A DNA stretch of 59,675 nt from a virus (IMGVR_UViG_3300031857_018978:1-59675); one strand, 5' to 3'; positions 33,747 through 42,560 are shown, numbered from the stretch's first letter. The notes: generated by a model from the sequence alone, not told the origin. Numbers and translations are program-made.

Positions 33747-34890
33747 TTGATTTTGTGGAAATCATATCCACGAAATACTTGTGTAAGAACGCTACAAGCT
33801 TTGTATTTGATTCTATAAATTCAAAAATAGCATTTTCTCCTTGAAATTTATCTGGAGCTTCAAAACCGTTTTCTTTCAATGTAGAAGCAAAATCTTCTGC
33901 TATATAATACCAAGCACCAGAACGAGTCACAAGCTCCCAACGCATAAGCATATCGACAATTTCTTTTTCCAACCAGACGGATCGCCCATCGGTTCTGCCA
34001 TACTTGATTGGATATTGGAATTTCACTTTGCTTTTTTCGTTGGGGCTTTTTTTGATAACCACTTTGCAAAAATGTCCGATAATCGGATTCTTTACTGGGT
34101 CGGCTTTTTTAATGGCTGGGTCTTTCAAAATAACATCTCCTTCAAAGCGAGGTTCAAAATCAAAAATAAAATCAGCAAAATGTAAAAGCGCATTTCCTCC
34201 GGTAGCTGATGTTTGACGAATCGGCGCGGAACTATAGGGATCAATCTTTACGTCGCTTCTAACTTGAGAGATGAAAATTGCCATATGGCCGCGTTTTTGA
34301 AGAGCGATTGACATTCGCTTCATAAAATCAGAAGCAAGAACAGCGCCGCCAGCAACCTTCTTTGACTCCTCAAATGTCTTGTCCAAATCTCCTTTGGTAA
34401 TAAGACCATCGACAGAATCTAGAATAAACATATATTTATTCTTTTCTTCATTGTGCATAACAAGTTGACGCATCGCATCTACAACAGTCTCGTAAATATT
34501 GCACTCAAAAACAAAGCAAGTACCGGCTTCCCATTTCTCTGCGTCAAAAACAAATTTGACTCCAGATCGCTTCATCATTTCTTCGGACAGTCTGCCTTCG
34601 GCTTTAATATAAAAGCCCTTTGCTCCATCAACTGTTCTTAGAAAATTTTTCATTACTTCTAGAGCAGCAGAAGTTTTGCCTCCTTCGGTAAAGCCAACAA
34701 ACCTATGAACGCCAGGTCTCAAACCTCCTCCAGTAAGGAGGTCAAAATTTAATGATCCAGTAGAAACTTTGTAAGATACAAACTCTTCAAAATTATAATG
34801 ATCTTCTTTCTTATTTTTTAGAAAAGAATTTAAAATAGTCTTTGAGGATGTTACTTCCTGCTTTTCTTCTTGCTCTTTTGCTTTTTTCAT
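33736..34890 (-). CDS. RecA/UvsX-like recombinase
   Basis: A 384-residue protein. GSLNFDLLTGGGLRPG leads to Walker A GFTEGGKTSA; Walker B KYMFILDSVDGL; then MAIFISQVRSDVKIDP and TSATGGNALLHFAD, the RecA L1/L2-region analogues. It would catalyse strand exchange in phage recombination. It overlaps a small upstream gene (ATGA) and the nuclease gene (11 bases), giving a recombination cluster. Confidence 0.88.
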   Translation of the reverse strand: MKKAKEQEEKQEVTSSKTILNSFLKNKKEDHYNFEEFVSYKVSTGSLNFDLLTGGGLRPGVHRFVGFTEGGKTSAALEVMKNFLRTVDGAKGFYIKAEGRLSEEMMKRSGVKFVFDAEKWEAGTCFVFECNIYETVVDAMRQLVMHNEEKNKYMFILDSVDGLITKGDLDKTFEESKKVAGGAVLASDFMKRMSIALQKRGHMAIFISQVRSDVKIDPYSSAPIRQTSATGGNALLHFADFIFDFEPRFEGDVILKDPAIKKADPVKNPIIGHFCKVVIKKSPNEKSKVKFQYPIKYGRTDGRSVWLEKEIVDMLMRWELVTRSGAWYYIAEDFASTLKENGFEAPDKFQGENAIFEFIESNTKLVAFLHKYFVDMISTKSNEV

Positions 34891-35216
34891 GATAAAAATT
34901 GTTTAAGTGTTTTTTTGGTTTTAATTTCTGCGTCCTTACCGATCTTTTGTTCTAAAGAAAGATCTTGTTGATGAAGGCGAGTATAGTAATACTCCTTGTA
35001 GTCAACGTCAAGTAACTTCTTCTTCCAATCTGCAAAGAAGAATGCCAACGTAGGAACTTTTTTTTCCTGTTGGATTTGCGCGAGAAAATCAATGCTGTAC
35101 GATTTTTCTAGTCTTTTTAGAAAGACCATCTCTCTTTGCCAAAATCGTTTGTCGGCATTTGCTGGAATTTCAACCAGTGAATCTATAATCTTTTTTCTAT
35201 TTAGCTTTTCCTTCAT
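34887..35216 (-). CDS. Small helical protein of unknown function
   Basis: A 109-residue protein starting at MKEKLNRKKIIDSLVEIP. It is charged and helical (FWQREMVFLKRLEKSY, KVPTLAFFFADW). I recognise no family. It precedes recA with a 4-base overlap, so it may be a recombination accessory protein. Confidence 0.55.
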   Translation of the reverse strand: MKEKLNRKKIIDSLVEIPANADKRFWQREMVFLKRLEKSYSIDFLAQIQQEKKVPTLAFFFADWKKKLLDVDYKEYYYTRLHQQDLSLEQKIGKDAEIKTKKTLKQFLS

Positions 35217-35247
35217 GCCCGCAGTTAAGCAGACACTTTTGTCTTTG

Positions 35248-35682
35248 TCAAGACTTATTGGATGCAGCCGCAGAACCAAAATAAAATCCAGTAACCGCAA
35301 TCAAACATTCTCTGATTTCTGATGTAATTAAATTACCAGAGATTTCAACGAAAGCTTTATTAGCTGTTTCGTTCCCAATCAAACCCAAGAAGCTGCCTCC
35401 ACTTGTATAATCGACTTCAAGATACGTTGGGATACCTAAAATCGCCATAACAAATGGAGATACTACAATTGAAAATATTACAGAGATTACGATAAATTGT
35501 CTGATTACTTTGCCAACGTCTCCATCTCTCTTTGATGCTTTATCGGCAGATTCATCGCGCTTATCTATCGCTTTCATCATTCTATCAAATCTGGCTCTGC
35601 TTTCTTCCGCTTTCGCAGCTATAATGCGGAATATAAAACCTGTTACCGCTCCACCAAATAGACTGATAAGCTCTGTAGGCAC
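35248..35682 (-). CDS. Small membrane protein
   Basis: A 144-residue protein with an N-terminal hydrophobic stretch (LFGGAVTGFIFRII), a charged coiled section (AKAEESRARFDRMMKAIDKR), a strong transmembrane helix (FIVISVIFSIVVSPFVMAIL), and a C-terminal hydrophobic helix (CLIAVTGFYFGSAAAS). It resembles small membrane proteins of marine phages, possibly holin-like or virion-associated, but no function can be assigned. Confidence 0.6.
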   Translation of the reverse strand: MPTELISLFGGAVTGFIFRIIAAKAEESRARFDRMMKAIDKRDESADKASKRDGDVGKVIRQFIVISVIFSIVVSPFVMAILGIPTYLEVDYTSGGSFLGLIGNETANKAFVEISGNLITSEIRECLIAVTGFYFGSAAASNKS

Positions 35683-35690
35683 ATACTATT

Positions 35691-36317
35691 TTACACCGCA
35701 AACGCCTGTATGGTTAATGGGAATTTATTTGTTTCTTTTACTAGCTGTAGCATTTGAGCAGCAATATCTCTTATTTCTTTTTGCGCGTCTGGTTTATTTC
35801 TTAAATTTAAAAAATGCGCGAAAGATCGCCAGTTAAACATAACATCAGCAGCAATTTGCGTATTATAAGGTCTAAAAAATCTAGCTGATTCCTTGGCCCT
35901 CTTGCGATTAAAACCGTGATTTTGAACTAAATCTTCAATGCACTTATGATACAAGTCAAGACCTTTTTCTGTATAATTAGTTAAAATCTCTTTCCAGCTA
36001 TCGGGCCAATCCTCTGGAATTAAAAACTCATCTTCTTTGATCTCTTTGTAGCGTGCAGACTCTCCGTTGACAGACACACCAATACGGTGCTTAATGATAT
36101 GAATATGAGAAGCGATGTCTGTATTTACTAAAAAATGCAAGGAGGATTTTTCAAATGGGGTATGATGACCGTTTTCTGCGAGCATTTTGAGTAGATCGCC
36201 CACTCGACCTTTCTTTTCTTCATTAATCTCTCTGCTGGTTGATGTCCAAGCAGAACAAGCGTGAGTAAGGTCGTCGCCATAAATTCCAATTAGTTCAACT
36301 TTGTTTGTTCGATTCAT
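35691..36317 (-). CDS. thyX: FAD-dependent thymidylate synthase
   Basis: A 208-residue protein. The ThyX signature is KHRIGVSVNGESARY, where the family has RHRxxSxNxxSxRY, so the first Arg is Lys. ENGHHTPFEKSSLHF and the FRPYNTQIAADVMFNWRSF region are also typical. It makes dTMP from dUMP using methylene-THF and FAD. Together with dUTPase and RNR it would supply dNTPs. It overlaps the GT90 gene by 23 bases. Confidence 0.93.
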   Translation of the reverse strand: MNRTNKVELIGIYGDDLTHACSAWTSTSREINEEKKGRVGDLLKMLAENGHHTPFEKSSLHFLVNTDIASHIHIIKHRIGVSVNGESARYKEIKEDEFLIPEDWPDSWKEILTNYTEKGLDLYHKCIEDLVQNHGFNRKRAKESARFFRPYNTQIAADVMFNWRSFAHFLNLRNKPDAQKEIRDIAAQMLQLVKETNKFPLTIQAFAV

Positions 36318-37239
36318 TGTAGATTTTATTATAAGCCATTAAGACTTGAGCGTAATAATGGGCATGAAAATCTGGTTTGGCAAGAGTATTTGCGATCTTT
36401 TTTTGATGCTCTTTAAAAAATTGAATTTCAGACTGCCAATTTTCACTCCAATTTAAAAAGTTTTCCAATGACTCCTCATCTAAAGTTAGAAAATACTGAG
36501 ACAAGTCAAAAATATGATAATACCAAGATATTTCGTCTTGATGGGCTGGGGGTTTTACGAAAATACAAAAAGAATTAGAGTGCATAGCCCAAATCAGTCT
36601 TTCCCAAGAAGTCGTATTACCATTAACATTTAATATGTATTTATAATTAAGCTGATCTTTAATTGATACGGGTTGATGATAAATAGAAACATCAAAAGGC
36701 TGTTCTACAAAATTAGTAATCTTAGCGATGACTTTATCGCTGTTCTTGTATCTCTTGCAAAGGTTAACCCTTTGAACTGATCCATCCTTGTATTTTCTAC
36801 CAGTATCAGAACCAAAGAATGAAGCTTTATCAAGCTTTTCTTCAAATGGTTTGTCGATAGATTTTAATGAATCGCATATAGATACAGTTCTACCTAAATG
36901 AGAATCTGGTATACAGATATGTGGACTTTTTCTTGGACGAGCAAAGCAAAATCTTGTTTCCGTAGCTTCGTTCTCTGGACCGTCATTAAAATTAACTATA
37001 AATCTAAAATTTAGATTTTTTAATGAAAAATGATTAACTACTTGAGATGTAAAATTAACAAAGAAATTTAATCTAATATTATCTATATTGGGATTACATC
37101 TTTCAAGAGTGAGGGCGTCGTAAGAAAGTAAAAACTGAGCCTCATTTTTGTGAAGCTCAGTCTTTGACGGATCTTTAGGGAGGTTGATGCGCTTTACATC
37201 AACCTCGTTAAGCAGACAATATGTTTTGAACGATTCCAA
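36295..37239 (-). CDS. GT90 (CAP10-like) glycosyltransferase
   Basis: About 315 residues. The GT90 pattern is visible: LDKASFFGSDTGRKYKDGSV, VQRVNLCKRY, the KYILNVNGNTTSWERLIWAM segment, then YYHIFDLSQYFLTL. It would transfer xylose, glucose or a related sugar to a glycan or protein. There is no ATG before the conserved region. The frame is continuous with the upstream adhesin gene and separated from it only by one TAA, so translation starts at the TTG right after that stop, or the stop is read through. Confidence 0.7.
   Translation of the reverse strand: MESFKTYCLLNEVDVKRINLPKDPSKTELHKNEAQFLLSYDALTLERCNPNIDNIRLNFFVNFTSQVVNHFSLKNLNFRFIVNFNDGPENEATETRFCFARPRKSPHICIPDSHLGRTVSICDSLKSIDKPFEEKLDKASFFGSDTGRKYKDGSVQRVNLCKRYKNSDKVIAKITNFVEQPFDVSIYHQPVSIKDQLNYKYILNVNGNTTSWERLIWAMHSNSFCIFVKPPAHQDEISWYYHIFDLSQYFLTLDEESLENFLNWSENWQSEIQFFKEHQKKIANTLAKPDFHAHYYAQVLMAYNKIYNESNKQS
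37180..37206 (-). promoter_or_regulatory. Hairpin just inside the GT90 frame
   Basis: GAGGTTGATG (37180-37189) pairs perfectly with CATCAACCTC (37197-37206) around a 7-base loop. On the - strand it lies 34 bases downstream of the in-frame TAA that separates the adhesin and GT90 frames. It could stimulate readthrough or control reinitiation, or be chance. Confidence 0.4.
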
Positions 37240-38742
37240 TTATGGAGAGGGATTAGTGACCGCCCCAGTAGCGATAATTACTGGTGCTACGCTATTTAGA
37301 TTGGAAGCTAAACTAAGTCTTCCAAGATCAACATTACCAATTGTATTAACGGTAAGGCCATTAGAAATTGTTCCAGCGTACAAGACAACATTAGAAGATC
37401 CAATGAGCGAGACCTTGGTGGCGAGAAGTGATGCTGTAACTGGTGTTTGAAAAATCGATTCTGCTGTTTTAAGACTAACATTTGTGCCACGAATGTTATT
37501 CATGTTAATCGCTCCGTTTTCGAATACCGTTACATTTCCTGTAGCTGTAGCGCTAAGGGGTCCAAAACTATGATTTGCCTTAACAATGGCTACGTCTCCA
37601 GAAGAGGCGGTGAATGAAGCTGGGCCATAAACAAAGACGCCATCAACGGAATCTACAACAGATTGACCAGAGAATGAAGTGGGCAGGGATGATCTTACAT
37701 GAACTGCGCCAAGAGTAAGTTTTCCAGCAGCAGTTGCAGAAGAAGCTCCGGTTTCGTTAGTCAGAGAAGAAACAGTAAGAGAAGCTGGTGAGCTAAGGGT
37801 TACTGTTCCGTTTGCACTAACCGCAACGGAAGGATTAGAAACTCCAGCAAATCCAAGGCTAACATTCTTTGCAGAAGCGTTTACGTTTGAGCTTGTAAGA
37901 TTGGGGGCATTAATATCTCCTGTAGCGGTAGTAAAAGAGACTCTGTTCGAATTAATACTACCTCCCGCAACAGTAGCAATAGACCCACTTGTGCTATTAA
38001 CTGTCAATCCACCATTAACAATAACATTTGAACCAACGGAGCCAATTGTGGTATTACCAGTTGGATTTGTGATTGTAATTGCACCGCTATTGTAAACTGT
38101 GCCAGCGCCAGATCCAATGGTCACGTTGCCATCAGCGGAAACATTGATAGATCCAGATGACAAAAGATTGGAAATCGAAATGTCTTTCGTCAAAGCAACA
38201 ATATTTCCAGAATTTACTGTGGAGCCGATTGAGACAGACCCAGCCGCTGTGCGGATTCCATTCTCGCTAGGCAGCTTGCCGTCGTTAAGAAAAGCAAATT
38301 GACCAGCAAATGGACTGTCTACTGTACTGAGCGTAAGTCGGCTTACGTCAATTCTAGATCCATTGCCTAAAATAATTCCATTTGGATTAAGGATATAAAC
38401 GTTAGCGTTAGACTCAATGGTTCCATTGATTGTAGTGGCGGCTGTGCCATTAACAACGTTAAGCACGCTAGAAGTTGCAGATGGAAGCTTGTAAGAGATG
38501 GTGTCTCCAACTGCAATTGTATCCGTTCCACTACCAAAATTATTCCAATTAATTACAGAACGATCAGGGGCAGTAAACGAAAGGTTTGTTCCAGACAGTT
38601 GAAATGTCACGCCCGGTGTTGTTTGCATGTTTGTGGGCGCGGTACTTGGGACAGCGAAAATCTTCGCAAAAGCAAGAGCCGCGACAAAAAGCGCATTCTT
38701 AATCAGTCGAGAACCATTTCTTGAATTAATATTAGTATTCAT
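37240..38742 (-). CDS. Secreted adhesin with filamentous-haemagglutinin TPS domain
   Basis: A 500-residue protein. The start is followed by a signal peptide (LFVAALAFAKIFA), then a two-partner-secretion domain: NMQTTPGVTFQLSG, YILNPNGIILGNGSRIDVSRL (NPNG motif). The rest is a repetitive Ser/Thr/Asn/Val-rich beta-helix-like stretch (VNSTSGSIATVAGGS, INMNNIRGTNVSL). Such proteins are exported by a TpsB pore; no such gene is in the window. It would form a surface adhesin on the host, unusual for a phage. It precedes GT90, and adhesins of this type are sometimes glycosylated by a neighbouring transferase. Confidence 0.75.
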   Translation of the reverse strand: MNTNINSRNGSRLIKNALFVAALAFAKIFAVPSTAPTNMQTTPGVTFQLSGTNLSFTAPDRSVINWNNFGSGTDTIAVGDTISYKLPSATSSVLNVVNGTAATTINGTIESNANVYILNPNGIILGNGSRIDVSRLTLSTVDSPFAGQFAFLNDGKLPSENGIRTAAGSVSIGSTVNSGNIVALTKDISISNLLSSGSINVSADGNVTIGSGAGTVYNSGAITITNPTGNTTIGSVGSNVIVNGGLTVNSTSGSIATVAGGSINSNRVSFTTATGDINAPNLTSSNVNASAKNVSLGFAGVSNPSVAVSANGTVTLSSPASLTVSSLTNETGASSATAAGKLTLGAVHVRSSLPTSFSGQSVVDSVDGVFVYGPASFTASSGDVAIVKANHSFGPLSATATGNVTVFENGAINMNNIRGTNVSLKTAESIFQTPVTASLLATKVSLIGSSNVVLYAGTISNGLTVNTIGNVDLGRLSLASNLNSVAPVIIATGAVTNPSP

Positions 38743-38762
38743 ATTCTAGGAATCGTAATGTT

Positions 38763-39809
38763 TTACTTCGATTTGTCAAGTGAGTTTTCTAAATCATTGG
38801 AAACCATCTTTTTAACCAGTCTGTAAAAAGAGGTTTTAGGAGACCAGCCTATTTCTTTTCTGGCTTTTGACGAATCTCCAAGCAAGATATCCACTTCTGC
38901 TGGTCTAAAAAATTTTGGATTAACAACTACAAGTGGATATTTAAATTGTTTGTGAACGAAGACTTCTCCAACTGTTCCAGATTCTCCAAGCCAAAAACCT
39001 TCTATTTCTGCCGCTGCAAAAGCAAGTTCAACAAATTCTTTTACGGTATGAGTTTCGTTAGAAGAAAGAACATAATCCTTTGGTTCGTTTTGATTAAGCA
39101 TAAGCCAAACGCCCTCTACAAAGTCTTCTGCGTCGCTCCAATCGCGCTTCGCGGAAAGATTCCCTAATTCAATTGGTCTTGGAATTTGATTTGAACCCAA
39201 AGATTTTACTATATCCGCTACGCCTTTTGTAATCTTTCTGGTAACAAATTCTTGACCTCTCCTAGTTCCTTCGTGATTAAAAAGCCAACCTTGCACAGCA
39301 TAAAGACCGTAAGACTCTCTCCAGACTTTTACTATCTGACGAGCAGATGCTTTTGAAGCTCCATATGGGCTTCTGGGTCTTAATGGATGATTTTCATCTT
39401 GCGGGACATAGGCTACATCGCCAAATTCTTCTGAAGAACCCGCATTGTAATATTTGCATTTTGGGGCAAACTTTCTGATAGCTTCCAATTGATAAAGAAC
39501 TCCCATGCAATTTGACTGCATATGCACAACTGGCATTTCCCAACTTGTGCCTACAAAAGAATTTGCCGCGAAATTAATAAAATAATCTGGCTTATATTCC
39601 TGTACGGTATTGTTAACGCTCTGAGGGTCTCCAATATCCATGTGAGCAAGTTTAAATCTAGGATCTTTAATGTGAGCGATATTTTGGTGATTTGGAACAC
39701 TGAGTCTTCTTACCGTGCCAATGATATTATAATCTGTATTTTTTAATAGAAAGTCAACCATGTGGCTTCCATCTTGTCCGGTGACTCCAGTTATGATGAC
39801 TGTTTTCAT
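38763..39809 (-). CDS. gmd: GDP-mannose 4,6-dehydratase
   Basis: A 348-residue extended short-chain dehydrogenase: TGVTGQDGSHMVDFLL nucleotide-binding loop, RRLSVPN, the NAGSSEEFG catalytic region, YGASK (Tyr, Lys), and RPAEVDILLGDSSKARKEIGW. It converts GDP-mannose to GDP-4-keto-6-deoxy-mannose, precursor of GDP-fucose, rhamnose, perosamine or colitose. The next PLP-type enzyme in the cluster decides which (see the 40167 gene). Confidence 0.93.
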   Translation of the reverse strand: MKTVIITGVTGQDGSHMVDFLLKNTDYNIIGTVRRLSVPNHQNIAHIKDPRFKLAHMDIGDPQSVNNTVQEYKPDYFINFAANSFVGTSWEMPVVHMQSNCMGVLYQLEAIRKFAPKCKYYNAGSSEEFGDVAYVPQDENHPLRPRSPYGASKASARQIVKVWRESYGLYAVQGWLFNHEGTRRGQEFVTRKITKGVADIVKSLGSNQIPRPIELGNLSAKRDWSDAEDFVEGVWLMLNQNEPKDYVLSSNETHTVKEFVELAFAAAEIEGFWLGESGTVGEVFVHKQFKYPLVVVNPKFFRPAEVDILLGDSSKARKEIGWSPKTSFYRLVKKMVSNDLENSLDKSK

Positions 39810-40165
39810 TAATTTGAGAATCCTTTATAAAGTTTTACGTTTTCTTCTGAAAATTTTTTGACATGATTTTTGCTTACATAAACGTCAAGATATGAGTTTA
39901 TAGCTTTTGTTAATTTGGGACGGCGGTCTTTAAAACAATAATCGACTTTTCTTTTTAAATCGGCTACTTCCGCATCTGACTTCGCTTCCCCAATAGCATC
40001 CTCTAGTTTCCACATTCTAATATGCAGAACAATAAAACGATCCATTATTTCCGCGAAACTTTCGCTGAACTCAATGTCTTGATTGTGGATTTGTTCTTTG
40101 TTGAAACGTTCAGCAATTTCTTCTAAGAGAAGTTCGCTTATTTTATTAATTCTTTCTGAGGCCAT
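39809..40165 (-). CDS. DUF4254-like small helical protein
   Basis: A 118-residue all-helical protein. LHIRMWKLEDAIGEAKSDAE and DLKRKVDYCFKDRRPKL resemble DUF4254, a family often found beside glycosyltransferases and nucleotide-sugar enzymes (LH..W.LED...KR.ID...R). It lies between gmd and the ColD-like gene, and its end overlaps the gmd start by one base, consistent with a role in the sugar cassette. The match is by eye only. Confidence 0.55.
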   Translation of the reverse strand: MASERINKISELLLEEIAERFNKEQIHNQDIEFSESFAEIMDRFIVLHIRMWKLEDAIGEAKSDAEVADLKRKVDYCFKDRRPKLTKAINSYLDVYVSKNHVKKFSEENVKLYKGFSN

Positions 40166-40166
40166 A

Positions 40167-41309
40167 TTAAAACAAATTTAAATAATCAGTTAATTGCAGT
40201 ACCTGATCGTCTTTTAGTTTAGTGTGAAGACCAACGTAAAATCCGTTGTGATGAAGGAGTTCGCTATTTGGGAATTCTTCAGCAATTCCATATTTTTTAA
40301 AACATGTTTGCCTGAGAAGATTGCCAGATATGATTGGTCTTGTTTCAATGCCATTATTTGCACAATAGTCTAATCCCATTTTTTTTACTTTGAACTCCTT
40401 GCATACGATTGGAAATGCGAAAGGAACTGGATCTCTATTCTCGAAATTATCCGGTAAAATAAATTTAGATTCATCTATTTCTGAAGCAAATAGATTATAA
40501 AGATATTTTCTTTTGGCGATATGAACGTCAGCCTTCTTAAGATCAAGCATTCCTATCAAAGAACGTATTTCACAGTTTCTAAAATTATTGCCAAGACAAT
40601 AAAAATCGAACCTTGGATCAACATCTTTGTTTAAATATTTTTCGTTATTGGTTACAGATCTGGTCATCCCATGATTTCTAAGCATTAATAAATATTCATA
40701 CTCTTGCTGATTATTAGTAAAAACAAAGCCTCCTTCTACGCTTTGAAGATGGTGACCAAAATAGGTGCTTGTAGTGGAAGTGGTAAAAGATGATACATTT
40801 TTTTCTTCAAATTTACCAAATGTATTTTCACAATTATCAAACATCAATTTAACATTGTACCTATGTGAAAGCTCAATTAATTTAGAGACATTTGGCACGA
40901 AGCCAAGAAGACTTGTTGCAAAAATTGCAGCAACTGATCCAGATTCAGCTTGCAAAAATTTTTCTAAAGCATGATAATTAAAAGAAAAATCCTCTAAATT
41001 AATATCTATAAATTTGGGGGTAAAACCTTCTCTTATAAAAGGCGTCACAGAAGTTGTCCATGTAGTAGAAGGAAATATAACTACGTTTTTACTGGAGATA
41101 TCCTTTAGCTGCATAGCTACCATAGTATTAGCTGTAGAGCCGCTTGAGCAAAAAACGGCATATTTTGAGCCTACAAAATCGGCCATTTTAAGTTCAAATT
41201 GGTATACTAGACCATTTTGGGTCCATTTGTTATTTTTATTTAAAATGAATTTGCAGATTTTTAGTCTGTCCAAAAAAGTGAAATTATCTACATTAAGAGG
41301 CCATTTCAT
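40167..41309 (-). CDS. DegT-family enzyme with His for Lys: GDP-4-keto-6-deoxymannose 3-dehydratase-like (ColD-like)
   Basis: A 380-residue PLP-dependent fold (CSSGSTANTMVAM; FDNCENTFG with Asp158). At the Schiff-base position, where ArnB-type aminotransferases have Lys, the sequence is STYFGHHLQSVEGGFVFTN with His186. A His there marks the 3-dehydratases ColD and E1 (DdhC). ColD works on the product of Gmd, which is two genes downstream, so GDP-4-keto-3,6-dideoxymannose, the precursor of GDP-colitose, is the likely product. No ColC is seen. An ordinary aminotransferase role (perosamine synthase) is less likely because the Lys is lost. Confidence 0.78.
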   Translation of the reverse strand: MKWPLNVDNFTFLDRLKICKFILNKNNKWTQNGLVYQFELKMADFVGSKYAVFCSSGSTANTMVAMQLKDISSKNVVIFPSTTWTTSVTPFIREGFTPKFIDINLEDFSFNYHALEKFLQAESGSVAAIFATSLLGFVPNVSKLIELSHRYNVKLMFDNCENTFGKFEEKNVSSFTTSTTSTYFGHHLQSVEGGFVFTNNQQEYEYLLMLRNHGMTRSVTNNEKYLNKDVDPRFDFYCLGNNFRNCEIRSLIGMLDLKKADVHIAKRKYLYNLFASEIDESKFILPDNFENRDPVPFAFPIVCKEFKVKKMGLDYCANNGIETRPIISGNLLRQTCFKKYGIAEEFPNSELLHHNGFYVGLHTKLKDDQVLQLTDYLNLF

Positions 41310-41313
41310 ATTA

Positions 41314-41997
41314 TTACCAATTTAGATATGTTGAATTAGGGTGATTGTAATTCCACTCAGAACTGTTAAATTTATCAGAATTTCTAGGTTGCCAAACAAT
41401 TGTTCTACATCCGACAGCTGTTGCTAAATGTTCGTCGCCAGTATTTGCCCCAAAGTAATTGCCGGTCTGCCTTAATAAAGAAATGTATTTTTTTAAATCT
41501 AAATCAACTAATTCTATTTCTTGCGTCTTTGTATAATTAAAAGACGATTGGCAAATTATCGGCGTATGGTTTTGCTTTATATATTTTAAAATTTCGTTAA
41601 AAAAAGAGTCTGGAATTGATCTAACATCTGACCAATTTTTGGAACAATTCTTTACTACAATACAAGGATTTTTTTTATCTTTTAAAAAATTACTAGCCCA
41701 AATTTCAGATTCTTTATCTGAAAATAAAACTAACGGGCGATTGTCCAACCCATCAGCAGCATCTCCAAAAAAATTTCTTAATTTTCTTGTGGCGTAATGT
41801 CCAGAAAATCCAATATCTAGTATTGGATTTATTTGATGCTTTTCGCATATTTCAACATTAGCTAAATGTTCAAAAAATATAGAAAATCTAGATACATCTT
41901 TTGTAAGTTGTATAGTAAATTTATTTGGAAAATATTTACAAACGGAAGTTAGTAAAAGCGTATCGCCCATTCCATATGTTGTTGAGCCAAATTTCAT
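41314..41997 (-). CDS. Short GT9-like glycosyltransferase
   Basis: A 227-residue protein, shorter than a normal GT9 enzyme (about 330). It begins GSTTYGMGDTLLLTSVCKYF, a GxGD-type loop like those of heptosyltransferases, and ends with TGNYFGANTGDEHLATAVGCRTIVWQP, the GT9 C-terminal nucleotide-sugar motif. It probably transfers a sugar onto a lipid, protein or glycan. It overlaps the FkbM gene by ATGA and is 4 bases from the ColD-like gene. Confidence 0.65.
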   Translation of the reverse strand: MKFGSTTYGMGDTLLLTSVCKYFPNKFTIQLTKDVSRFSIFFEHLANVEICEKHQINPILDIGFSGHYATRKLRNFFGDAADGLDNRPLVLFSDKESEIWASNFLKDKKNPCIVVKNCSKNWSDVRSIPDSFFNEILKYIKQNHTPIICQSSFNYTKTQEIELVDLDLKKYISLLRQTGNYFGANTGDEHLATAVGCRTIVWQPRNSDKFNSSEWNYNHPNSTYLNW

Positions 41998-42560
41998 TGC
42001 AGTTGAGCTATTGAATTATTGCCTTGCTTTTCTATTTTATAATTATTTTTTGTTAACAGTTGGACAAGTTTATTATGATTGATGTTGCTGCTATGAACAC
42101 CATCAGAATGAACCCATTCGTACTCTATATATTTTGGCTTATATTTTTCGTAGTTCAATTTTAAAAGAGCTTCTACATCATAGCCTTCAATATCAATGTA
42201 TAATCGATCAACATTTCCTTGCATAAACTCGAAAATGTTATTTAAATTTAAAGTAGGTAAAAATAAAAAATCACATTTGCTGTGTCCATGTGTTTTGACA
42301 TGATTTTCAAAAATAGATGCATGGGCCGAGGTTTGCCCATCTTTTGGGAAAATTAATTTTACGATGCTATTGTCATTGTAAATGGCGCAATTAACAGCGA
42401 TAAGTTTACTTTCTAAAAATGCGTATTTTGTTTTCGCAATTTCCACGCATTTGGGCAAAGCGTCAATAACTAAAAATTTAGATATGGATTCTTTATTTTT
42501 ATCAATGAAGTTGAAAACTTCATCTTCGCAATTATTGCACCCAATTTGAACAATGTTCAT
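41994..42560 (-). CDS. FkbM-type methyltransferase
   Basis: A 188-residue protein. It begins MNIVQIGCNNCEDEVFNFI (SAM-binding-like start), has FLVIDALPKCVEIAKT, and DRLYIDIEGYDVEALL, the FkbM IDIEGxD motif. It probably O-methylates a sugar. Its end overlaps the GT9-like gene by ATGA and its start overlaps the GMP-reductase-like gene stop by TAATG, so it is part of the sugar operon. Confidence 0.72.
   Translation of the reverse strand: MNIVQIGCNNCEDEVFNFIDKNKESISKFLVIDALPKCVEIAKTKYAFLESKLIAVNCAIYNDNSIVKLIFPKDGQTSAHASIFENHVKTHGHSKCDFLFLPTLNLNNIFEFMQGNVDRLYIDIEGYDVEALLKLNYEKYKPKYIEYEWVHSDGVHSSNINHNKLVQLLTKNNYKIEKQGNNSIAQLQ

Noticed and set aside
40167-41309. Ordinary GDP-perosamine synthase
   Set aside because: The Schiff-base Lys is replaced by His, so a 3-dehydratase of the ColD type fits better.
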